Of a stretch of DNA of 64,000 nt, positions 17,766 through 25,327 are shown piece after piece. The stretch is from the NCBI RefSeq assembly GCF_025938155.1, contig NZ_JAPCZG010000002.1:248001-312000 (forward strand). Direction: 5' to 3'. How positions within the stretch are numbered: the first letter of the stretch is position 1; the number at the start of each line of letters is the position of its first letter. The position numbers were made by a program, and so were the translations under genes. A model generated the notes under the pieces. The model was not told the origin of the DNA, did not search any database, and saw nothing but the letters and a program-made list of their open reading frames with translations. The stretch is from Novosphingobium sp. KCTC 2891. Its GTDB lineage: Bacteria; Pseudomonadota; Alphaproteobacteria; Sphingomonadales; Sphingomonadaceae.

Positions 17766-18803
17766 TCAGGCCCCCGCGACACCGATGCTGGCGGCGGCTT
17801 CGCGCAGCCTGCGCGCGCCCTGCTGGTCGTTGCGGAACGCGGCCAGCCCATCCTTGAGCGCCTGCGCGGCGCGGGCGGGTTCGCCCAGTTGCATCCGGCT
17901 GCGCATCAGCATGATCCAGCCTTCGGCATTGCCGGGATTCTTTTCCAGCTTGGCCTGAAGCCCATCGACCATGCCGCGAATCATCGCTTCCTGCTGCCCC
18001 TTGGGCAGGCCGGCGGCCGCTTTCATCTGGTCGGTGGAGGGACCGGGAATGGCGGCGGCGGCCACGCGCGGGCCATCGGTGACCATGCCGCCATAGGGCG
18101 CCGCGAATTGCGCTTCGGCCAGGCGCTTGCCCACGTTGATCTTGTACTTGTCGCCCACGTCGCGAATCACCTTTCGGATATCGTCGGCATAGGGCGCGTC
18201 GGAGGGCGTATCGGCGAGCAGCGCAAACCACGCATCGATGGCGCGGCGGTGCTGCCCGGCAAGGTCCATCGCCACCGCCTTGAAATAGCGCGCGCGCGCA
18301 TCCTTGGGATCGAGCTTGAGCGCCTTGTCGAAAGCGGCGCGCGCATCGGGGGGGATGCGCCCTTCGGTGTCGCTGGCGAGAACCAGCGCCTCGCCCAGGA
18401 ACGAGAAGGTCTCGGCATGCTCGGGATCGAGCTTGGTCGCCTGCTTGAGCGCGGTCGCCGCTTCGGCATAGCGTTCGGTCTGGAAATAGGACCAGCCGAG
18501 CATCCGCCAGCTCTCGGCGTCCTCGGGGTTTTCCTTGAGCCGGGTTTCCAGCTTGGCGATCACATTGTCGACCGAAGGCGCCTGGCTTTCCACCGGCGCG
18601 GGCGGCTGCACCGCCACGGCTTCCTGCTTCTGCCCGCGAAAGGCCGCGACGCCGCCCGCCACCAGCGCAACCACGGCGGCCAGTCCGAGCAACACCTTGC
18701 CGGCCCGGCCCTGCCCCGAAGCGCGGGGCGTGGCGGCGGCATCCGCACCCGGTCCGGCGCCGGCGGGCGCTTCACGGTCGGGAACGGTATTGGCCTCGGT
18801 CAT
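17766..18803 (-). CDS. TPR protein, CcmI/CycH-like cytochrome c biogenesis factor
   Basis: A 345-residue protein with a low-complexity N-terminus, one membrane helix at about residues 34-54 (VLLGLAAVVALVAGGVAAF) and TPR repeats from about residue 75 to 190 (EDAESWRMLGWSYFQ; AEAATALKQATKLDPEHAE; AFDKALKLDPKDARA). This layout resembles CcmI/CycH, which holds apocytochrome c for heme attachment in the periplasm. It is shorter at the N-terminus than classical CcmI, so a general TPR role is possible. The ribosome binding site AGGAG precedes the ATG at 18803. It is divergent from the multiheme redox operon at 19068. Confidence 0.75.
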   Translation of the reverse strand: MTEANTVPDREAPAGAGPGADAAATPRASGQGRAGKVLLGLAAVVALVAGGVAAFRGQKQEAVAVQPPAPVESQAPSVDNVIAKLETRLKENPEDAESWRMLGWSYFQTERYAEAATALKQATKLDPEHAETFSFLGEALVLASDTEGRIPPDARAAFDKALKLDPKDARARYFKAVAMDLAGQHRRAIDAWFALLADTPSDAPYADDIRKVIRDVGDKYKINVGKRLAEAQFAAPYGGMVTDGPRVAAAAIPGPSTDQMKAAAGLPKGQQEAMIRGMVDGLQAKLEKNPGNAEGWIMLMRSRMQLGEPARAAQALKDGLAAFRNDQQGARRLREAAASIGVAGA

Positions 18804-18927
18804 CGCGCACTCCTGGCCCCTGCCGCGTAACGGCACGCCCTGCCTTGATGCGGCCGGGCATATCCCGCCGCGCACGTTCCTTGCAAGGCGCGCGGCGCGA
18901 AGAACGGCATCGATGAACGAATGGCAA

Positions 18928-18942
18928 TTTGCGGGTGGCAAA
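18928..18942. promoter_or_regulatory. Small dyad in the divergent promoter region
   Basis: Arms TTTGC and GCAAA around GGGTG lie in the 264-base gap between the CcmI-like gene and the redox operon. No good FNR (TTGAT-N4-ATCAA) or CRP site was found in the gap. The dyad is a weak operator candidate. Confidence 0.2.
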
Positions 18943-19067
18943 GCGCCGCTCATCCGTTAATGTCCGGCACCAAACGGGTTTGCGCAATCGGTAACAGCAA
19001 AACAGGGGGGAGCAGGCTCACGCAAGAGGTGCCGCTCGGCCTCGCATGAGGCGGGGGACGCGCGCCG

Positions 19068-21644
19068 GTGAGCCAGGTCTACAAAGTCGCAATCGTGGGG
19101 TCCGGCCCTGCGGGCATGAGTGCCGCGAGCCGCGCCGCGGGCCTCGGGCTGGACCATGTCCTGCTCGAAAAGACCGACCACCTGTCCGACACGATCTTCA
19201 AGTACCAGAAGGGCAAGCACGTGATGGCCACGCCATCGCAGCTCGTCCTGCGCTCGGACCAGGAATTCGACGCGGGCAAGAAGGAAGACATCCTCGGCAA
19301 GTGGAACGCGCGCACCGCCGAGCTGGGCGTGAACGTGAGATACAACGCCGACGTGAAAGCGATCCGCGGCACCGGCCCCGCCATTCCCGGCTCGGTGCAG
19401 AAGATCGTGACCCGCGCGCGCGACGGTTCGACCACCACCACCGAAATCCAGCGTCATGCCCCGCCCTATGCCATCGAACTGACCAATGGCGAGACGATCA
19501 TCGCGGAAAGCGTGATCCTGGCCATCGGCACGCAGGGCAATCCCAACCTGATGCGCTGCCCCGGCGCCGACCTGCCGCACGTGACCTACCAGCTCGACGA
19601 TCCCTACGCGATCCTGGACGAGCACGTCGTGGTGATCGGCACGGGCGACGCAGGGATCGAGAACGCGCGCGGGCTGGCGGAAGACCCCGCGCAGGGCAAC
19701 GTCGTCTCCATCCTCAACCGCAATCCCAAGTCCACCAATGTGCGCGAAAGCTTCGCCACGGCGAAGGAGCCGAACGCCAAGGCGCTGGTCGAGGACGACG
19801 CGGCGGGCAAGCTGACGATCCGCTACGAGGCGGAGACCAAGGCGGTCGAGCCGGGCTGGATCACGCTGTCCACCCGCGACGGCGAGGAACGCATCCGCTG
19901 CGACCGGATCATCGCCCGTATCGGTTCCGCCCCGCCGCGCGCTTTCGTGGAAGGCTGCGGAATCGAGTTCGCATCGAGCGACCGGCTGGCCTTCCCCACG
20001 CTTTCGCCGCAGTTCGAATCGACCGCGCCCGGCATCTTCGTGATCGGCGCGCTGGCCGGCTACCCGCTGATCAAGCACTGCATGAACCAGGGCTACGACG
20101 TGGTCGAGTTCATCGCCGGCAACCGCGACCTGAAGCCGGCCGACGAACCGCTGCTGGAAGCCAAGTTCGCATCCTTGCCCGGCAATCGCTCGGTCAACGA
20201 ATGGCTGGAGCTGCTGCGCGCCAACATCGCCATCCTCGAAGGCATGACGACGCTGCAGCTGCGCGAGTTCATGCTCGATTCCGACGCCCGCTTCTATCGC
20301 AAGGGCGAGACGATCTTCGAGAAGAACGATCCCGGCTCGTCGCTGTTCGCCATTGCCGACGGATCGGTCCACGTGCGGCTCGATCCCAAGGACCCGAGCA
20401 AGGTGGTGCCGATCCCCAAGGGGTCGATCTTCGGCGAAGTGGGCCTGATTTCCGGGCGCCGGCGCGGTGCGACCATCGTTGCGGCCGAAGACTGCATCTG
20501 CGTCGAGATCAGCCGCAACGCCGCGCTCAAGCTGCAAAGCCAGGTGCCGACCGCCAAGCGCGCGATCGAACGCATCTCGATCGAGCGGCAGCTGCTGCAG
20601 ATGTTCGGCGCAGGGTTAACCAGCGCCGATGTCGGCGAAGTGGTGCAGACAGCGAAAGTGATGAACGTGCGCGCGGGCGACACCATCATCCGCGAGGGCG
20701 ACGACGACCGCGACATCTACGTGATCCGCGTCGGCTCGATGATCGTGGAGAAGGAAGTCGGCGGCAAGCCGGTGTTCCTCTCCTACCTGCCCGCCGGGTC
20801 CTATGTGGGCGAAATGGCGCTGATCGACGGCGGCCAGCGCACCGCCACGGTGCGCGCCGCGATCAAGAGCGAAGTGATCCGCATCGACGGCGATGCCTTC
20901 TCCCGCGTGCTGGCGGCCAAGCCCGCGCTGCTGGAGCGTGCGCGCAAGGACATGGAAGTGCGCCGCGCGACCAATGCCTTCGTCGAATCGAAGAAGGACA
21001 GCTTCTCGGGCGTGGTCGACCTCTATTCCGAGCAGGCCAAGTTCCTCGTGTCGCAGGGCCTGGGCGAGGCGACCGACGTGCTGCTGATCGACGAGCGGCT
21101 GTGCGTGGGCTGCGACAACTGCGAAAAGGCCTGCGCCGACAGCCACGACGGCCTCTCCCGGCTGGACCGGGAGGCGGGCAAGAGCTTTGCGCACCTGCAT
21201 GTGCCCACCAGCTGCCGCCACTGCGAGCATCCGCACTGCATGGCCGATTGCCCGCCCAACGCGATCCAGCGCGGGCCGGACGGCGAAGTGCGGATCAACG
21301 ACACCTGCATCGGATGCGGCAATTGCCAGCGCAACTGCCCCTACGGCGTGATCCGCATGGACAAGGTGCCGCCGAAGAAGCCTTCGCTGCTGAGCTGGCT
21401 GCTGTTCGGCAAGGGTCCGGGACCGGGCGAGCCGCCCTACAAGTGGTCGAAGAAGAACACCCACTACACCGGCGATCCCGCGGTGGACGAGGCGCTCGAC
21501 CGGAAGAAGGCGATCAAGTGCGACATGTGCGCCGGGATCGAGGGCGGGCCGAGCTGCGTGCGCGCCTGCCCCACCGGGGCCGCCATCCGCGTCTCGCCCG
21601 ACGAGTTCCTGACCGTCGCGCGGCTCGAAAACGAGGGAGCCTGA
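19068..21644 (+). CDS. Fusion: FAD/NAD(P) oxidoreductase, two cNMP-binding domains, four [4Fe-4S] clusters
   Basis: An 858-residue cytosolic fusion protein. Residues 1-350 are a two-Rossmann flavin disulfide-oxidoreductase-like module with GSGPAG (11-16) and GTGDAG (191-196). I see no CxxC redox pair in it. Residues about 395-505 and 515-625 are cyclic-nucleotide-binding domains; the second has a near-canonical phosphate cassette, GEMALIDGGQRTATV. Residues 675-840 are a DmsB/NrfC-like ferredoxin with 16 cysteines in four groups (C679-C689, C716-C728, C747-C757, C818-C834). The start is GTG at 19068 with GGGGGA upstream. It leads an operon with a membrane b-type protein, a decaheme cytochrome and a phosphodiesterase. 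It probably passes electrons from NAD(P)H to the membrane partner under cyclic-nucleotide control (inference). Confidence 0.9.
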   Translation: MSQVYKVAIVGSGPAGMSAASRAAGLGLDHVLLEKTDHLSDTIFKYQKGKHVMATPSQLVLRSDQEFDAGKKEDILGKWNARTAELGVNVRYNADVKAIRGTGPAIPGSVQKIVTRARDGSTTTTEIQRHAPPYAIELTNGETIIAESVILAIGTQGNPNLMRCPGADLPHVTYQLDDPYAILDEHVVVIGTGDAGIENARGLAEDPAQGNVVSILNRNPKSTNVRESFATAKEPNAKALVEDDAAGKLTIRYEAETKAVEPGWITLSTRDGEERIRCDRIIARIGSAPPRAFVEGCGIEFASSDRLAFPTLSPQFESTAPGIFVIGALAGYPLIKHCMNQGYDVVEFIAGNRDLKPADEPLLEAKFASLPGNRSVNEWLELLRANIAILEGMTTLQLREFMLDSDARFYRKGETIFEKNDPGSSLFAIADGSVHVRLDPKDPSKVVPIPKGSIFGEVGLISGRRRGATIVAAEDCICVEISRNAALKLQSQVPTAKRAIERISIERQLLQMFGAGLTSADVGEVVQTAKVMNVRAGDTIIREGDDDRDIYVIRVGSMIVEKEVGGKPVFLSYLPAGSYVGEMALIDGGQRTATVRAAIKSEVIRIDGDAFSRVLAAKPALLERARKDMEVRRATNAFVESKKDSFSGVVDLYSEQAKFLVSQGLGEATDVLLIDERLCVGCDNCEKACADSHDGLSRLDREAGKSFAHLHVPTSCRHCEHPHCMADCPPNAIQRGPDGEVRINDTCIGCGNCQRNCPYGVIRMDKVPPKKPSLLSWLLFGKGPGPGEPPYKWSKKNTHYTGDPAVDEALDRKKAIKCDMCAGIEGGPSCVRACPTGAAIRVSPDEFLTVARLENEGA

Positions 21645-21648
21645 GAGG

Positions 21649-22545
21649 ATGGCCACCATCGCACCCCGGCGCCGCACCGGCGCCAGCCGCGAACGGACCA
21701 GCACGCACGAGGGCTTCCTCGCGCATCGCAATTTTCGCTGGCTCAAGCTTTCGGCCGCGCTCGCGTTCCTGCTGATCGCGCTCTACGTGTTCGTGCCGCT
21801 GCCCGGCACGCATTTCGGATCGAGCTGGCTGGGCTATACGCTGGGCACCGTAGGCGCGCTGCTGATCCTGTGGCTGACCATGCTGGGCGTGCGCAAGCGC
21901 GCGATCACGCCGGGACGCTGGAGCCTGAAGGCATGGACCAGCGCCCACGTCTATCTGGGCCTGCTGCTGATCGTGGTCGGCACGCTCCATTCGGGCTTCG
22001 CCTTCGGCTGGAACGTCCACACGCTGGCCTGGGGGCTGATGATGCTGGTCATCGTCTCGGGCATGTTCGGCATCTGGGTCTATGCCACACTGCCGCGCGC
22101 GCTGTCGGAAAACCGCTATGACGCCGACGGCGCGATCACCGAGAAGCAGATGATCGAGGCGATGCGCTCGCTCGACCGGCAGATCCACGACGCGGCGCAG
22201 CCGCTCGATCCGGAAGGTGCCGCGCTGGTCAACCGCAGCCTTGAGGAAGACCCTTTCGCCGGCACGTTCTGGAACCGCCTGACCGGGCGTTATCCCAGGG
22301 ACGCGACACGCCATGCCGCATCGCAGCTGCGCCAGCGCCGCGCCTACCAGCCGCGCGTGGCCGACGATCCGGTGGAGAAAGTGGACGCGCTGCTGACGCG
22401 CAAGGAAGCGATGCTGGCGCGAATGCGGCGGCACCTGCGGCTCAAGACATGGTTGCAGGCCTGGCTCTATGTCCACGTGCCCGTCACCTTCGCGCTGATC
22501 GCCGCGCTGTCCGCGCACATCGTCAGCGTCTTCTTCTACTGGTGA
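21649..22545 (+). CDS. Membrane protein with two HX13H helices, probable di-heme b
   Basis: A 298-residue integral membrane protein with about five hydrophobic helices (near 33-50, 62-80, 98-118, 125-146 and 270-294) and a large soluble loop at about 150-265. Helix 3 carries H100 and H114, and helix 5 carries H276 and H290. Both pairs have exactly 13 residues between the histidines, the pattern that binds two stacked hemes b in cytochrome b proteins. The soluble loop is charged and predicted cytosolic. It starts four bases after the fusion gene stop. Its likely role is moving electrons from the Fe-S domain across the membrane to the decaheme cytochrome. Heme binding is inferred. Confidence 0.82.
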   Translation: MATIAPRRRTGASRERTSTHEGFLAHRNFRWLKLSAALAFLLIALYVFVPLPGTHFGSSWLGYTLGTVGALLILWLTMLGVRKRAITPGRWSLKAWTSAHVYLGLLLIVVGTLHSGFAFGWNVHTLAWGLMMLVIVSGMFGIWVYATLPRALSENRYDADGAITEKQMIEAMRSLDRQIHDAAQPLDPEGAALVNRSLEEDPFAGTFWNRLTGRYPRDATRHAASQLRQRRAYQPRVADDPVEKVDALLTRKEAMLARMRRHLRLKTWLQAWLYVHVPVTFALIAALSAHIVSVFFYW

Positions 22546-22555
22546 GGGCCAAGCC

Positions 22556-24439
22556 ATGACGTTCCTGGTCCGCCAGATCGCCCTGAAGTCCAACGGCGAA
22601 GAAATCATCCGCCCGTCGCGCGTCGAAGGCGGCGAGCTTGTCATCGGGCGCGACGCGTCCTCGGGCATTCACCTGCCCGACCTTGCGGTCGATCCGCGCC
22701 ATGCCCGCGTCACCGAGGCGGCGGGCGGGCTGCTGCGCATCGAATCGATCGGCGACCAGCCGTTCGACGTGGACGGGCGCAGCACCAAGGGGCGCGAGAT
22801 CGATCCCGACGTCGGCGCGGAACTGGGCTTTGGCGGGCACCGCATCACGGTATCGCGCGACGGCGAAAGCGGGCTGGCGGTGTTCACCGTGCGCCGCGTC
22901 GAATCCGTTTCGGAAAGCGCCGAGGATGTCGATCTCGGCACGGCCTACACGCTGAAGGGGCTGCTGCCGGGCAAGCGCATCTCTGCCTGGGGCTTTGCCA
23001 TCTTGATGCTGGTGGCGTTCCTGGCCGTACCGATCTGGTCCTATGCCACGTACCAGCCACTGGCGATGCACAAGGATGCGCGCCGTCCGGCAGGCATTCA
23101 CGGCGATACTTCGTGGTCGTCGGGCCATCTCAGCCTTTCGCACAAGAACCTCGAGAACGACTGCCAGGCGTGCCACACCAAGGCCTTCGTCGCGGTGACC
23201 GACAACGCCTGCCTCACCTGCCATACCCAGGATGCGCACAGCCACATCCCGGACAAGGCGCGCCTGCTGCGCGCGCGGGGAGAGCCGCAGGGCATGGCGA
23301 AGTTCACGCAGGCGGTGGCCACCGCGTTCAACCGGCCGCAGGGCAGGTGTGTCGGATGTCACACCGAGCATGAGGGCGCGGGTGCTATGCCTGCGACCCG
23401 GCAGCAATTCTGCACCGATTGCCACGACGGACTGAGGACGCGCTTGCCCGACACGAAGATCGCCGATGCCGCCGATTTCGGAACGGCCCACCCGCAGTTC
23501 AGGCCCGCGGTGATCGCGGGCGTGGGCGCGGACGGCAAGCCGCTGCTGCAGCGGGTGGCATGGACGCCTTCGCTGAAGGAGGCGAACGGCCTCAAATTCA
23601 CGCACGCCCAGCACCTGTCGAAAACCAACGGCGTGGCGCAGATGGTCCGCCGCCGCGCGGGCCGCTTTGCCGCGAACGACGCGCTGGGCTGCCAGGATTG
23701 CCACAAGACCGAGGCCGGCGGCGCACGGTTCAAGCCGGTGGTGATGGAAGAGGCCTGCGAGAGCTGCCACAGCCTCACCTTCGACCAGGTGGGCGGCACG
23801 TTCCGCACGCTGCGCCATGGCCAGCCCGAGCAGGTGGTGGCCGAACTGCGCGCGTTCTATCGCGGCGGAATGCCGCCGCGCCCGGCCAGCCTTTCCGGCC
23901 TTGCACGCCGCGTGCCGGGCGATGCCGCCCTGCGCGCAACCGCCGCCGACTATGCCCGCGCGGTGCGCTTCTATCCCACGCGCGGCGATCAGGCGGTGGC
24001 ACAGGTCTTCAGCAAGGGCGGCATGTGCTATGACTGCCACACGGTGACGCGCGGCGGCAGCATGGCGACCGGCGGTTTCACCGTGCAGAAGGTGGCGCAG
24101 AACGGCCGCTATTATCACGTCGGCTGGTTCGATCATAAGGACCACCGCAAGACCGACTGCGCCAGCTGCCATGTCCGCGCCGGCACGTCCAACGATGCCA
24201 GCGACCTGCTGGTGCCGGGAATGGACGGCCCCGGCGGGTGCCGTTCGTGCCACGTCGGCGAAAGCGGCAGCCATCTCGCTTCGGTCAAGGTCAAGGACCC
24301 GGTCGAATCGGGCTGCGCGATGTGCCACGCCTATCACATGGACGATGGCGCGCCGTGGAAACCGGCGGACGAACGCAAGAAGGGCGCGATGACGACAGCC
24401 GTGGCCGACCGGCCCCGTCTGCCCGCGCTGATGCGGTAA
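22556..24439 (+). CDS. FHA domain - TM - decaheme cytochrome c
   Basis: A 627-residue protein joining a cytosolic FHA domain to a periplasmic multiheme cytochrome. The FHA region covers about residues 10-115, with IGRDASSGIHL and DPRHARV; the usual Ser before the His motif is Asp here. A single membrane helix lies at about 143-164, after KGLLPGKR, which fits an N-terminus inside. The rest has ten CXXCH heme sites, beginning at C203, C219, C265, C286, C379, C401, C491, C535, C562 and C587. It starts 10 bases after the membrane gene. FHA domains bind phospho-threonine, so the cytochrome may be under kinase control (inference). The terminal electron acceptor is unknown. Confidence 0.9.
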   Translation: MTFLVRQIALKSNGEEIIRPSRVEGGELVIGRDASSGIHLPDLAVDPRHARVTEAAGGLLRIESIGDQPFDVDGRSTKGREIDPDVGAELGFGGHRITVSRDGESGLAVFTVRRVESVSESAEDVDLGTAYTLKGLLPGKRISAWGFAILMLVAFLAVPIWSYATYQPLAMHKDARRPAGIHGDTSWSSGHLSLSHKNLENDCQACHTKAFVAVTDNACLTCHTQDAHSHIPDKARLLRARGEPQGMAKFTQAVATAFNRPQGRCVGCHTEHEGAGAMPATRQQFCTDCHDGLRTRLPDTKIADAADFGTAHPQFRPAVIAGVGADGKPLLQRVAWTPSLKEANGLKFTHAQHLSKTNGVAQMVRRRAGRFAANDALGCQDCHKTEAGGARFKPVVMEEACESCHSLTFDQVGGTFRTLRHGQPEQVVAELRAFYRGGMPPRPASLSGLARRVPGDAALRATAADYARAVRFYPTRGDQAVAQVFSKGGMCYDCHTVTRGGSMATGGFTVQKVAQNGRYYHVGWFDHKDHRKTDCASCHVRAGTSNDASDLLVPGMDGPGGCRSCHVGESGSHLASVKVKDPVESGCAMCHAYHMDDGAPWKPADERKKGAMTTAVADRPRLPALMR

Positions 24440-24451
24440 ACCGGAGCCGAT

Positions 24452-25324
24452 ATGCTGATCGCCCAGATCACCGACATCCACCTGGGATTCGAGCCGGATT
24501 GCCCGGACGAGTTCAACCGCCAGCGGCTCGACCGCGTGCTGGCGGAACTCGCCGCGCTCGACCCGCGCCCGGACATGCTGCTGCTGACCGGCGACCTGAT
24601 CGACCGCGGGGACCGCGACAGCTACGAGCGGCTGCGCGATGCGGTGGCCGGCCTGCCCTTCCCCATCCATTTCGCGCTGGGCAACCACGACGAGCGCGCC
24701 ACGTTCCGCGCGGTGTTCCCGGACATTCCCTTCAACGACGGCTTCCTGCAATACGCGATCGAGACCGCGCCGATGCGCGTGCTGGTGCTCGATACGCTGG
24801 AAGAAGGGCGCCACGGCGGTGCCTTCTGCGACACCCGCGCGCGCTGGCTGGCGGCGCGGCTGGACGAGCAGCCCGGTCGCCGCACGCTGATCGCGCTGCA
24901 CCACCCGCCCATGGAAGTGGGCATCCCGTGGATGAACACGGACCCCGCCGAACCGTGGGTGACGCGTCTGGCAGAGGTGCTGCGCGGGCGCGACAACGTG
25001 ATCGGCCTGATCTGCGGCCATATCCACCGCGCCATCGCCGCGCGCTGGGAAGGCCTGACGGTCGCCACCTGCCCCTCGACCGCACCGCAGGTGGGGCTGG
25101 ACCTGCGCCCGCTCGATCCCGAAACGCCAGATGCGCGCGCCCTGATCGTGGCGGACCCGCCCGCCTATGCGCTGCACTGGTGGAACGGGCGCGAGCTGAT
25201 CACCCATTGGGATACGGCGAGCGACAAGGACGTGCTGGCGAAGTTCGATGCCGGCCTGCAAGGCATGGTCCGGCACATGATGGCGGAACGCCCGGCCGCG
25301 AGATCCCGTACGCCCGCGGTCTGA
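24452..25324 (+). CDS. CpdA-like class III cyclic-nucleotide phosphodiesterase
   Basis: A 290-residue calcineurin-like metallophosphoesterase. The five metal/catalytic motifs are visible: TDIHLG (D8, H10), GDLIDRGD, GNHDE, HHPP and GHIHR. The order and the N-terminal MLIAQITDIH match the CpdA/class III cAMP phosphodiesterase group. It starts 12 bases after the decaheme cytochrome stop, so it belongs to the redox operon. Its natural role here may be to remove the cyclic nucleotide bound by the first gene product. Substrate specificity is inferred, not shown. Its stop is three bases from the convergent L,D-transpeptidase gene. Confidence 0.88.
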   Translation: MLIAQITDIHLGFEPDCPDEFNRQRLDRVLAELAALDPRPDMLLLTGDLIDRGDRDSYERLRDAVAGLPFPIHFALGNHDERATFRAVFPDIPFNDGFLQYAIETAPMRVLVLDTLEEGRHGGAFCDTRARWLAARLDEQPGRRTLIALHHPPMEVGIPWMNTDPAEPWVTRLAEVLRGRDNVIGLICGHIHRAIAARWEGLTVATCPSTAPQVGLDLRPLDPETPDARALIVADPPAYALHWWNGRELITHWDTASDKDVLAKFDAGLQGMVRHMMAERPAARSRTPAV

Positions 25325-25327
25325 CCG

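Noticed and set aside
18804..19067. FNR or CRP site for the redox operon
   Set aside because: I looked for TTGAT-N4-ATCAA and TGTGA-N6-TCACA forms and found no good match; only a short TTTGC/GCAAA dyad is present.
22523..25276. A 917-codon minus-strand frame across the decaheme cytochrome and phosphodiesterase
   Set aside because: It is antisense to genes with ten CXXCH sites and five phosphoesterase motifs and shows no domain of its own.
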